The notes: generated by a model not told the origin, from the sequence alone. Positions 1 to 8,417 are shown, numbered from the stretch's first letter. The stretch: 8,417 nucleotides of DNA from an uncultured cyanobacterium (GCA_903862155.1 CAIOXF010000378.1:1-8417), one strand, 5' to 3'. Made by a program: numbers and translations.

Positions 1-1110
1 CTGCAGGCGGCCCTGCTGGCCCTGGCGGGGCCGGGCGAGCGGGTGCTGCTGCCGCGCAACCTGCACCGCTCCCTGCTGCACGGCTGCGTGTTGGGCGATC
101 TGCGGCCGGTGCTGTTCGACCTGCCCTTCGATCCGGCCACGGGCCTGTGGCTGCCGCCCACTCCCGAGGGGCTGGCCGCGGCGATCCGCCAGGCCCAGAC
201 CCAGGGGGCCCTGGCGGGGGTGGTGCTGGTGTCGCCCAGCTACCAGGGGCTGGTGGCAGATCTGCCGGGCTTGATCGCTGAGGCGCACCGAGGGGGGCTA
301 CCGGTGCTCGTGGATGGGGCCCACGGCCGCGGCGAGGCGGTGGCCGCCGGTGCCGATCTCACCGTGCTCTCGCTGCAGAAGGCGGCCGGGGGCCTGGCCC
401 AGAGCGCGGCGCTGCTGGCCCAGGGGGGCCGGGTGTCGGTGGAGGCGCTGGAACGGGCGTTGCTCTGGCTGCAAACCTCCAGCCCCAGCGCCCTGCTGCT
501 GCGCTCCAGTGCCCTGGCGATCGAAGCGGTCTGCAGCAGCGCCGGCCTGCGCAGGCGCCAGCGAGCAGAGGCAGTCGGCCGGCGCCTGGCCGAGCGCTGC
601 CGCGCCCAGGGGTTGCCCCTGGTGGCCAACCACGACCCCCTGCGCCTGGTGCTGCACACCGCCGCCATGGGGATCAACGGCCTGGAGGCCGATGGCTGGC
701 TGCTGGAGCGGGGGGTGATCGCCGAACTGCCGGAGCCCGGCACGCTCACCTTCTGCTTGGGGACGGTGCCGCCGCGGGGGGTGGTGCGCCGCCTGCCCCG
801 GCAGCTCCTGGCCCTCCGCACGGTTCTGGGTGGCGCGCCCCTGCCGCCGTTCAGCCAGCCGCCGCTGCCTGCCGTGGCCGAGCTGGCGCTGCCGATCGGT
901 ACGGCCTGGCGCGGGCCCGCTGAGGCGGTGGCACTGCACCAGGCCGCCGGCCGCATCGCCGCCGAAACCCTCTGCCCCTATCCCCCGGGCATTCCGCTGC
1001 TGATCCCCGGCGAGCGGATCGATGGGGCCCGGGCGGCCTGGCTCGCCGAACAACAGGGCCGCTGGCCCGGCCAGATCGCTGATACCGTGAGGGTTCTGGC
1101 CGAAACGTAA
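1..1110 (+). CDS. Orn/Lys/Arg-type PLP-dependent decarboxylase (5' truncated by window edge)
   Basis: The reading frame is already open at base 1 and ends at TAA 1108-1110, so 369 C-terminal residues are visible; roughly 90-120 N-terminal residues probably lie outside the window. Counting from the first visible codon, a fold-type I PLP site is seen: SPSYQG followed by VDGAHG (D105 would bind the PLP pyridine nitrogen, H108 follows) and SLQK, with K127 as the expected Schiff-base lysine. The C-terminal domain carries PYPPGIPLLIPGE (from about residue 326), a hallmark of the Orn/Lys/Arg decarboxylase C-terminal domain. The family removes the alpha-carboxyl of arginine, lysine or ornithine in the cytoplasm to make polyamines or cadaverine; the substrate cannot be read from this sequence. 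Two motif positions depart from the usual pattern: the family SxHK is SLQK, and DEAHG is DGAHG. cbiT follows after 17 bp on the same strand, suggesting co-transcription. Family assignment is firm; catalytic activity and substrate are uncertain. Confidence 0.88.
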   Translation: MQAALLALAGPGERVLLPRNLHRSLLHGCVLGDLRPVLFDLPFDPATGLWLPPTPEGLAAAIRQAQTQGALAGVVLVSPSYQGLVADLPGLIAEAHRGGLPVLVDGAHGRGEAVAAGADLTVLSLQKAAGGLAQSAALLAQGGRVSVEALERALLWLQTSSPSALLLRSSALAIEAVCSSAGLRRRQRAEAVGRRLAERCRAQGLPLVANHDPLRLVLHTAAMGINGLEADGWLLERGVIAELPEPGTLTFCLGTVPPRGVVRRLPRQLLALRTVLGGAPLPPFSQPPLPAVAELALPIGTAWRGPAEAVALHQAAGRIAAETLCPYPPGIPLLIPGERIDGARAAWLAEQQGRWPGQIADTVRVLAET

Positions 1111-1127
1111 GGGCGCCGGGGCGAGCC

Positions 1128-1742
1128 ATGGAGCAGCAGCAACCCGGTGCTTACCAGTGGGACTTCGTGACCCCCGGGTTGCCCGACGGAGCCTTCCAGC
1201 ATGCGCCGGGCTTCAGCCCCACCCCGATGGAACTGCGGGTGATGCTGCTGGCCCATCTGCGCCCCAAGGCCGATTCGCTGGTGTGGGATGTGGGCGGCGG
1301 AACCGGCGCCCTGGCCCTGGAGATCGCCCGGTTGATGCCCCAGGGCGTGGTGCACACCCTCGAGCGCGACCCGGAAGCAATCGAGCTGCTCGAGCGCAAC
1401 CGCAAGCGCTTCGGCATCGCCAACCTGCAGATCCATGCCGGCGCTGCGCCGGATGATCTGCCGAGCCTGCCGGGGCCGCCCGATCGGGTGCTGCTGGAGG
1501 TGGGTCGGCCCCTGGGCGATGTGTTGCGCCAGGTGTGGCAGGTGTTGTTGCCGGCCGGGCGGCTGGTGATTAGCACCGCCAGCCTGGAGGGGTTGGTGGA
1601 TGCCACCGACACCCTGGCCCAGCTGGAGGCCAAGGATGTGCAGGTGGTGCAGGCCACCGTGCATCGGATGCAGCGCCGCGGCAGCCAGGCCAAGCTGGCG
1701 GCGGCCGAACCGCTGTTTCTGATCGCGGCTGAGCGCTCTTGA
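1128..1742 (+). CDS. cbiT: Cobalt-precorrin C15-methyltransferase, decarboxylating (CbiT)
   Basis: A 204-residue class I SAM-dependent methyltransferase. The glycine-rich SAM loop VWDVGGGTG is at 52-60 and the acidic ribose-binding segment ERDPEAI at 79-85; the upstream GLPDGAF (18-24) and later HAGAAPDDL (103-111) match the CbiT pattern. CbiT methylates C15 of the corrin ring and removes the C12 acetate side chain in (pseudo)cobalamin synthesis; here it is a separate protein rather than the C-terminal half of a CobL fusion. No cbiE or other cobalamin gene is visible in the window. Where many CbiT proteins have a TK pair before the ELR/EVR helix, this one reads TP (32-33), which may be a lineage trait. 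The ATG at 1128 is 17 bp after the decarboxylase stop; the preceding GGGGCGAG is only a weak Shine-Dalgarno match. The stop TGA overlaps the cdsA TTG start, implying translational coupling. The family call is strong; a different small-molecule methyltransferase is less likely. Confidence 0.85.
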   Translation: MEQQQPGAYQWDFVTPGLPDGAFQHAPGFSPTPMELRVMLLAHLRPKADSLVWDVGGGTGALALEIARLMPQGVVHTLERDPEAIELLERNRKRFGIANLQIHAGAAPDDLPSLPGPPDRVLLEVGRPLGDVLRQVWQVLLPAGRLVISTASLEGLVDATDTLAQLEAKDVQVVQATVHRMQRRGSQAKLAAAEPLFLIAAERS

Positions 1743-2641
1743 CCCCCCAGCCCACCACCCGCGCTGCCACCTCGCCGGCCCGGCTGCTGAGCGGCTGGCT
1801 GGCTGGGGCCTTCGGCTTCGTGGTGGTGATGCTCGGGGGCTGGTGGTTCACGGTGGCCGTGGGGTTGATCGTGCACCTGGGGCTGCTGGAGTTTTTCCGG
1901 ATGGCCCAGTTCAAGGGCATCCGGCCGGCCACCAAAACCACCCTGGTGGCGGTGCAGCTGCTGCTGCTCACCACCCAGGCCGCCAGCGGGGCGGAGGCAG
2001 GCGGTGGGCTGTTCGTGGGGGATGTGGCGGCGGCGGTGCTGCCCGCCTCCGGAGCGGTGATCTGCGGATGGCTACTGCTGCAGCCTGTGACCGGCACGAT
2101 TGCCGATATCGCCGCTTCGATCTTCGGGCTTTTCTATCTGGGTTTTCTGCCCAGCCACTGGATCAAGCTGCGCGACCTCAGCGATGCCGCCTTGGCTCCG
2201 AACCTGGTGGAGTTACCGATCAGCAGTGGCAATGCCCTCACCCTGCTGGCCTGCTTCCTGGTGGTGGCCACCGACATCGGCTCCTATGTGATCGGTCGTC
2301 GGCTCGGCCGCCATCCGCTCTCGCCGATCTCGCCGGGCAAAACGGTGGAGGGGGCGTTGGGTGGCGTGGGCTGCGCCTGCGCCGTGGGAGCCCTGGGCGG
2401 GGTGCTGCTGGGCTGGAGCTGGGGCTGGCTGCTGGGCGCCGTGCTCGGTGCGGTGGTGGCGCTGTTTGCCCTGGTGGGCGATCTCACCGAATCGATGATG
2501 AAGCGCGATGCCGGGCTGAAGGATTCCGGCGACGTGATCCCGGGCCACGGCGGCATCCTCGATCGCATCGACAGCTACCTGTTCACTCCGGCGGTGGTGT
2601 ATTCACTGGTCACGCTGGTGCTGCCGCTGATTCAGCGCTGA
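1739..2641 (+). CDS. cdsA: Phosphatidate cytidylyltransferase (CDP-diglyceride synthase)
   Basis: A 300-residue polytopic membrane protein, typical in length for CdsA. It makes CDP-diacylglycerol from phosphatidic acid and CTP at the cytoplasmic membrane, the branch point toward phosphatidylglycerol, the main phospholipid of cyanobacteria. The CDP-alcohol signature is intact at 252-278: S-MMKR-DAGLKD-SGD-x-PGHGG-x-LDR-x-D, with the metal- and CTP-binding aspartates and PGHGG present. A second conserved stretch starts at D179 (TDIGSYVIGRRLG) and continues into SPGKTVEG. Hydrophobic segments occur at about 17-50, 66-85, 100-140, 160-180 and 205-245. The TTG start at 1739 overlaps the cbiT stop as TTGA; the next possible starts lie inside the first membrane segment, so TTG is preferred. 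The gene ends convergently with the DUF2993 gene, 17 bp away, in a 16-bp tandem repeat. The function is secure. Confidence 0.95.
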   Translation: MTPQPTTRAATSPARLLSGWLAGAFGFVVVMLGGWWFTVAVGLIVHLGLLEFFRMAQFKGIRPATKTTLVAVQLLLLTTQAASGAEAGGGLFVGDVAAAVLPASGAVICGWLLLQPVTGTIADIAASIFGLFYLGFLPSHWIKLRDLSDAALAPNLVELPISSGNALTLLACFLVVATDIGSYVIGRRLGRHPLSPISPGKTVEGALGGVGCACAVGALGGVLLGWSWGWLLGAVLGAVVALFALVGDLTESMMKRDAGLKDSGDVIPGHGGILDRIDSYLFTPAVVYSLVTLVLPLIQR

Positions 2642-2670
2642 ATCAGGGGGAGACTGAATCAGGGGGAAAC
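2639..2670. repeat. 16-bp tandem duplication at convergent stop codons
   Basis: Two adjacent 16-bp units, 2639-2654 (TGAATCAGGGGGAGAC) and 2655-2670 (TGAATCAGGGGGAAAC), differ at one position. The first unit begins with the cdsA stop TGA (2639-2641). The second contains TCA at 2659-2661, the complement of the TGA stop of the minus-strand DUF2993 gene. Each unit therefore holds TGAATCA, a convergent pair of stops one base apart. The simplest reading is a local duplication that spaced out two previously abutting genes. No convincing rho-independent terminator is present; the GGG-AAA-CCC at 2664-2672 is too short and has no T-run. Confidence 0.9.
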
Positions 2671-3369
2671 CCTGGCCTCGCCGATCAGCTGCAGCATGCC
2701 GGCCTGGATGCCGGCCTCGCTGATGGTGATGTTGGGGTCCATCGGCAGGCGGTGCTGGGCTACCTCGTTCGCGGGGTGATTCACGCCACGGATCTCCACG
2801 GTGCCATCCACGGCCCTCACCTCGGTGGCGAGCTCCACCAGCCCGCGCTCGGCCACCCCCTGGGCCGCCAGCACCAGTCGGTTGGCCTGCACCCGCAGCT
2901 CGGTGAGCGGCGTGATCCCCAGCAGCGCCTCACCGATGGCATCGCCCAGCCCCCGCCATTCGGGCCTGGCCAGGGAGCGGGTCAGGCCGTCGGCCGTCAA
3001 ACTCACCTGGCCGCGGATCAGGAAGGGATGGTGCAGCTGCAGGCCCTTGCCCCGCAGCACCTGGCCCATCTGCACGTCAATCGGATCACTGCGCAGATCC
3101 ACCAGTTCGATCTGCAGGCCCTGGTACGTCACCCGGCGGGCCATCACCTGCACGCCCGCCAGCCGCCCCCGCAGCAGGGCCATGGCGGAGCCCTCCAGCC
3201 GGATCTCCAGGCTTTCGATCGCATCGCACTGCTGGCGAACCCACAGCTGCAGTCCACTGGCCAGCAGCTGCATCACCGGGCCACTGCCACTGCCGTTGCC
3301 ACTGCCGCTGGTGGTTGTGGGGGCTTCCGGGGAGACGGCGTCGGGATTGCTGCTGGAGCTCGAGCTCAT
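2659..3369 (-). CDS. DUF2993 (LmeA-like) protein
   Basis: A 236-residue protein on the minus strand with the cyanobacterial DUF2993 pattern: QLLASGLQLWVRQQC (34-48), an IRLEGSAMALLRGRLAGVQV segment from about 56, a YQGLQIELVDLRSDPI strand pair at 82-97 and VSLTADGLTRSL at 122-133. DUF2993 includes mycobacterial LmeA, a phospholipid-binding protein; in cyanobacteria the role is unknown, and no signal peptide or membrane segment is visible here. Residues 1-31 are low complexity (six serines, then Thr/Ser and Gly-Ser-Asn repeats), a likely disordered tail. The ATG at 3369 is chosen because it overlaps the upstream hydrolase stop as ATGA. The open frame runs further upstream to 3726, but only as the shadow of the hydrolase gene. 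An alternative ATG at 3273 would give 204 residues without the tail. It is the last gene of the clpC-gldA-hydrolase unit. The family call is good; the function is unknown. Confidence 0.82.
   Translation of the reverse strand: MSSSSSSNPDAVSPEAPTTTSGSGNGSGSGPVMQLLASGLQLWVRQQCDAIESLEIRLEGSAMALLRGRLAGVQVMARRVTYQGLQIELVDLRSDPIDVQMGQVLRGKGLQLHHPFLIRGQVSLTADGLTRSLARPEWRGLGDAIGEALLGITPLTELRVQANRLVLAAQGVAERGLVELATEVRAVDGTVEIRGVNHPANEVAQHRLPMDPNITISEAGIQAGMLQLIGEARVSP
3281..3310. repeat. Hexanucleotide simple repeat coding for a Gly/Ser linker
   Basis: Five consecutive 6-bp units of the form CCRYTG: CCACTG, CCACTG, CCGTTG, CCACTG and CCGCTG on the plus strand. On the coding (minus) strand they encode the alternating Gly-Ser/Asn stretch at about residues 22-31 of the DUF2993 protein. 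Such slippage-prone repeats can change linker length in frame, because each unit is two codons. Confidence 0.75.
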
Positions 3370-4280
3370 CCGGCGACGGGCAGGGGGGAGGACTGGGCGC
3401 GGCCGGTGTGCTCCCACCAGGTGGCAGCCACGGCCTGGGGCTGGTCGATGTGGGGTAGGTGCCCGCAGGCATCGAGTTCCCGCACCCGCTCTCCTAACAG
3501 AGCCAGGGCATCCCGTTTCTGGGGCTGGCGCAGGATCCGGTCGTTGGCTCCCCACAGCACCGCCATGGGCTGGGCGGGCAGGGGGTCGCCGCAACCGGCG
3601 AAGCCGCCGGAGCGGGCGAAGGCGGCCAGGGCCTGGGCCCAGCCGACGGTGTGCAGGTGCAGGGAGGCGATCTCCAGTTCCGGGGCGCCCACGTCGGCGT
3701 CGGGGTCGGCGAAGGCGCTGCGGCACAGGCCCTGGCGCACGCCGGGCAGGGCCAGGAAGCGCACCCCCAGCGCATCCAGCAAGGGCGGCACGGGCATGGG
3801 TCGTCCGGTGAGGCCGGCGGGGGCCAGCAGCATCAGCTCACCGATGCGATCGCCCAGTCGGCGGGCCAGCTCCACCGCCACCGAGCCCCCCATCGAGGCA
3901 CCGATCAGCTGCACGGGGCGATGGCCGCAGCGCTCCTGGATGGCGTTCACCAGGGTTTCCAGGTGATCGAGCACGGCCGAGGGGCCATAGGCGGCGCCGG
4001 CCTGGCGCGGGCTGAAGCCAAAGCCGAACAGATCGGGGATGAACAGGTGGTGGTGAGGGGCGAGCAGCGGAGCGAGCCGCCGGAATTCCAGGAAGCTGCT
4101 GTCAAAGCCATGGAGCAGCAGCACCGGCGCCCCGGCCCCTACCACCGCCACGGGCCATGGCTCGGGGTAGCCATCCAGATCCCACCACTGCACCGATTGC
4201 GCCAGGGCCCGACCTTGCGGGTCGAGCAGGCTTGCGGCGGCCTCGGCCACCAGCTCCTGGCCGGTTGCGCCCACCCTCAT
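3366..4280 (-). CDS. Alpha/beta-hydrolase fold protein
   Basis: A 304-residue soluble alpha/beta hydrolase. An oxyanion-hole motif HGFD is at 57-60, the strand/loop IPDLFGFGFS at 81-90, the nucleophile elbow GASMG at 127-131 (nucleophile S129), the probable catalytic acid D247 in LWGAND, and the catalytic histidine H274 in CGHLPH. The Ser-Asp-His triad is therefore complete and the enzyme is probably active, most likely as an esterase, lipase-like or C-C hydrolase. The substrate cannot be inferred; a variable cap of about 70 residues (155-225) would set it. The ATG at 4280 overlaps the stop of the gldA-like gene as ATGA, and its own stop overlaps the DUF2993 start the same way, so translation of the three genes is probably coupled. 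The neighbours suggest a glycerol or lipid context, which is inference only. The family is certain; a specific name is not justified. Confidence 0.88.
   Translation of the reverse strand: MRVGATGQELVAEAAASLLDPQGRALAQSVQWWDLDGYPEPWPVAVVGAGAPVLLLHGFDSSFLEFRRLAPLLAPHHHLFIPDLFGFGFSPRQAGAAYGPSAVLDHLETLVNAIQERCGHRPVQLIGASMGGSVAVELARRLGDRIGELMLLAPAGLTGRPMPVPPLLDALGVRFLALPGVRQGLCRSAFADPDADVGAPELEIASLHLHTVGWAQALAAFARSGGFAGCGDPLPAQPMAVLWGANDRILRQPQKRDALALLGERVRELDACGHLPHIDQPQAVAATWWEHTGRAQSSPLPVAG
3846..3853. repeat. HIP1 octamer GCGATCGC
   Basis: A perfect copy of the highly iterated palindrome HIP1, inside the alpha/beta hydrolase gene and followed by CCAG. HIP1 is greatly over-represented in many cyanobacterial genomes. 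With the second copy at 6795 it supports a cyanobacterial source, although two copies in 8.4 kb is not a high density. Confidence 0.6.
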
Positions 4281-5378
4281 GCCAGGGCTTCGCTGGGGAT
4301 GCCGGCGGTGGTGCTCACCAGGGCTGCCAGCAGGTCGGCTTCGCTCACGGCAAAGGGCAGATGGTGCAGGTCGGAGCCTGGGCGGCAGGCAAAGGCACAG
4401 GCGGTGTGGAGCTCAGCCAGGCTGGCGGCTCCAAGGCCCAGATCCTGCAGGGTGATCGGCAGGCCGAGCCGGCGGAAGACAGGCACCAGTTGGCGGCGGG
4501 CCTGGGCCGCCAGTTGCTGGCCGCCGAGCACTTCCTCCAGGCGCAATTGCACCAGGATCCCGAAGCCCACCTTTTCGCCGTGGAGCTGGCCGTGGCTGGC
4601 CTCCAGCTGGGTGAGGCCGTTGTGCACGGCATGGGCTGCCACGGTGCGGCAGCGCGCGCCGCCGATGCCACCGATCACGCCAGCGGTGAGGCCGCAGGCT
4701 TCCGCCACCCGCACCCAGGCGTCGGAGCCGGGGTTGGCCATCGCGGCCTCCGCTTCCAGCAGCAGCTGGTCGCGCAGCACCCGCGCCATCTGCACGGCCT
4801 GCTGGATCAGCCCATCGCTGCTGCCGCCGCTGCTCACCGAGGCCTCGTACCACTTGGCCATCGCATCGGCGATGCCGCTGGCCAGGGTGCGCTGGGGTGC
4901 CTGGCGCACCAGCTGGTGATCGAACACCAGCAGATCGGGGCAGCGGGCTAGGGCCACATCGCCTTCAAAGGCGCCTTGCTCGGAATAGATGTTGCTCAAG
5001 GCTGTCCAGCCTGCGCAGGTGGCAGCACTGGTGGGCACGGTGATGCAGGTGAGGCCGTGCTCGTTGGCTAGCCACTTGCCGGCGTCGAGCACCTTGCCAC
5101 CACCCACGGCAACCACGGCATCGCAGCCGCTGCCGTGGAGCTCGGCGCTGATCCGGTGCAGATCGCTCCAGCAGCAGTCGTGCTCCAGCAGCGCAGGATG
5201 AACCGATAGACCGTGGACCTCCAGATCGCCTTGCAGGCGTTGGCGCAGCTGGGTTGTGGCTGGGCTGCGCCCGAGCAGAAGGGGCCGTTTGCCCAGCCCC
5301 TTGATCAGCGGCAGGGCTTCGGTCCAGGCGCCATCACCCCGCAGCACCTGGGCTGGGGCGATGGCGTGCTGGGATACC

Positions 5379-5386
<8 letters not shown>
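4277..5386 (-). CDS. GldA-like iron/zinc-containing alcohol dehydrogenase
   Basis: A 369-residue protein of the group III metal-dependent alcohol dehydrogenase family, close in length and motifs to glycerol dehydrogenase (NAD+-dependent oxidation of glycerol to dihydroxyacetone). The nucleotide-binding GGGKVLDAGK is at 95-104, followed by VPTSAATCAGWTALSNIYS (117-135). Metal ligands are present: D174 in GIADAMAKWYEA, a histidine in HAVHNGL (H252 or H255) and H269 in LHGEKVGFG. An intact metal site argues for an active dehydrogenase, but the substrate may be another polyol or alcohol. The start is GTG at 5386, which overlaps the last 8 bases of clpC; a later in-frame GTG would remove the first 13 residues or so. 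Its stop overlaps the alpha/beta hydrolase ATG by 4 bp. It probably depends on the clpC promoter, since no intergenic space exists. The family is confident; glycerol as the substrate is moderately likely. Confidence 0.87.
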
Positions 5387-7940
<2,554 letters not shown>

Positions 7941-8005
7941 GGGCCGGGGCCTGTTGCACGTGTCACCAACCTATCAGGGTTCGGTGGGTGTTGCGGCTTG
8001 ACGGT

Positions 8006-8020
8006 GATCTGCCGCAGATC
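8006..8020. promoter_or_regulatory. Perfect 15-bp palindrome in the clpC leader (possible operator)
   Basis: GATCTGC-C-GCAGATC: two perfect 7-bp arms around one central base, about 65-80 bp upstream of the clpC start codon. It overlaps a second possible stem, TGCCGCA (8010-8016) with TGCGGCA (8024-8030), 7 bp each and 7 bases apart. The two structures share bases and exclude each other. A protein-binding operator or an alternative-hairpin leader would both fit; no T-run follows on either strand, so it is not a classical terminator. Confidence 0.4.
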
Positions 8021-8061
8021 CCTTGCGGCACCTGCACTTTCCTGGCCGTTTCAACTCATCG

Positions 8062-8085
8062 GAAATCACAGATCTGGGTGATTTC
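8062..8085. promoter_or_regulatory. 8-bp inverted repeat with 8-bp spacer in the clpC leader
   Basis: GAAATCAC (8062-8069) and GTGATTTC (8078-8085) are perfect inverted repeats. The junction with the spacer contains a further small palindrome, CAGATCTG (8069-8076), sharing CAGATC with the palindrome at 8006-8020. It lies about 122-145 bp upstream of the clpC ATG and 44 bp downstream of the rimI stop. It could be a binding site for a dimeric regulator or an RNA stem-loop at the rimI 3' end. No T-tract follows in either direction. It does not match the NtcA consensus GTA-N8-TAC or the LexA consensus. Confidence 0.45.
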
Positions 8086-8122
8086 AGCAACAAGAAAGGG
8101 TGGTTATCCGCACCGCCGCACT

Positions 8123-8137
8123 AGCGATCTAATCGCT
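8123..8137. repeat. Short inverted repeat spanning the rimI stop codon
   Basis: AGCGAT (8123-8128) and ATCGCT (8132-8137) are perfect 6-bp arms separated by CTA, which is the complement of the rimI TAG stop. In rimI mRNA this could form a small triloop hairpin with the stop codon in the loop. No U-run follows, and six pairs with three loop bases is a weak structure. Confidence 0.35.
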
Positions 8138-8417
8138 CAGCTTCCTCCATTGGATCAGGGCATCGTCGCCATTGCGGTAGTAACCGCGACGGCAGCCCGC
8201 CTCTTGGAAGCCAGTCCGGCTGTAGAGGCGGATGGCGGCCTGGTTCCCGCTGGCCACCTCCAGGGTGGCGCGCTCCGCCCCCCTGCTGCGGCCCTCGGCC
8301 AGCAGGGCCTCCAGCACCCGGCGGCCCAGTCCGCGCTGGCGTTGGCCCGGATCCACCGCCACCAGGGTGATGTGCAGCTCTTCGAGGATCAGCCAGCCGC
8401 AGGCCATGGCCACCAGC
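8129..8417 (-). CDS. rimI: RimI-type GNAT N-acetyltransferase (5' part beyond window edge)
   Basis: The last 95 residues of a GNAT acetyltransferase are visible, ending at TAG (8131-8129); the frame stays open to the right edge, so the start lies outside. RimI acetylates the N-terminal alanine of ribosomal protein S18. In visible numbering, the acetyl-CoA loop is VDPGQRQRGLGR (21-32, pattern R/Q-x-x-G-x-G), followed by TLEVASGN (51-58) and AAIRLYSRTGF (60-70). E53 and Y65 are spaced 12 residues apart, as are the catalytic Glu and Tyr of E. coli RimI. The ending GYYRNGDDALIQW also fits the RimI type. An internal GTG at 8413 is only an in-frame codon, since the protein core continues beyond it. 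The gene is on the same strand as clpC but 188 bp upstream. RimI is the best name; a related GNAT of other specificity is possible. Confidence 0.8.
   Translation of the reverse strand, partial: LVAMACGWLILEELHITLVAVDPGQRQRGLGRRVLEALLAEGRSRGAERATLEVASGNQAAIRLYSRTGFQEAGCRRGYYRNGDDALIQWRKLSD

Larger units (their letters stand above)
7941..8128 (-). promoter_or_regulatory. Intergenic leader upstream of clpC
   Basis: This 188-bp stretch lies between the rimI stop and the clpC ATG, both on the minus strand, and is the only sizeable non-coding DNA in the window. It must hold the promoter of the clpC operon if rimI read-through does not drive it. No consensus sigma-70 pair is clear: TTGAAA on the minus strand (8054-8049) resembles a -35 but has no matching -10 at 16-18 bp, and TGATAG (7976-7971) is a weak -10 with a poor -35. 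The region carries several perfect dyads, listed separately, and four GATC sites if the one at its edge (8126-8129) is counted. No T-rich terminator follows rimI. Confidence 0.5.

Noticed and set aside
2661..2673. Possible bidirectional terminator between the convergent genes
   Set aside because: Only a GGG-AAA-CCC type stem can form and there is no T-run on either side, so it is not supported as a rho-independent terminator.
3370..3726. N-terminal extension of the DUF2993 open frame
   Set aside because: It overlaps the catalytic part of the alpha/beta hydrolase gene and reads as Arg/Pro-rich nonsense. The ATGA overlap at 3366-3369 marks the real start.
1843..3966. Plus-strand open frame of 707 codons
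   Set aside because: It crosses cdsA in a shifted frame and then runs antisense to the DUF2993 and hydrolase genes. Its product is Gly/Arg/His-rich with no recognisable domain, as expected from stop-poor GC-rich DNA.
7971..8054. Sigma-70 promoter of clpC
   Set aside because: TTGAAA (minus strand, 8054-8049) and TGATAG (7976-7971) are not at a workable mutual spacing and neither has a good partner, so no specific promoter is called.
8062..8085. NtcA or LexA binding site
   Set aside because: The half-sites are TCAC and GTGA separated by 8 bp, not GTA-N8-TAC, and there is no cyanobacterial LexA-type GTAC pair.

Overview
The window is GC-rich DNA (about two thirds G+C by eye) from a cyanobacterium, most likely a high-GC picocyanobacterium of the Cyanobium/Synechococcus type. 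This rests on the cyanobacterial character of the ClpC and CdsA proteins, the stand-alone CbiT, the DUF2993 protein, two copies of the HIP1 octamer GCGATCGC and very tight gene packing. No mobile element, CRISPR array, tRNA or rRNA was found.

Layout. Left arm, plus strand (1-2641): the 3' part of a PLP-dependent Orn/Lys/Arg-type decarboxylase, then cbiT after a 17-bp gap, then cdsA starting with TTG inside the cbiT stop (4-bp overlap). These look like one transcription unit. Right arm, minus strand (7940 down to 2659): clpC, a GldA-like iron/zinc alcohol dehydrogenase, an alpha/beta hydrolase and a DUF2993 protein. Each gene overlaps the next by 4-8 bp, so they look like one translationally coupled operon. 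The two arms converge at about 2640-2660, where a 16-bp tandem duplication carries the stop codons. Upstream of clpC lies a 188-bp non-coding leader with several dyad symmetries. Beyond it, in the same orientation, is the 3' part of a RimI-type N-acetyltransferase that runs off the right edge.

Function. Most genes are housekeeping: polyamine or amino acid decarboxylation, corrin-ring methylation, CDP-diacylglycerol synthesis, the ClpC unfoldase and ribosomal protein acetylation. The least understood part is the gldA-like/hydrolase/DUF2993 trio behind clpC. Its gene content (glycerol-type dehydrogenase, esterase-fold enzyme, lipid-binding-like protein) hints at a glycerol or lipid metabolic role, but this is inference. 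I do not see a dramatic new system. The items most worth a second look are the dyad cluster in the clpC leader, the altered PLP-lysine motif of the decarboxylase, the tandem repeat at the convergent stops and the clpC-led operon.
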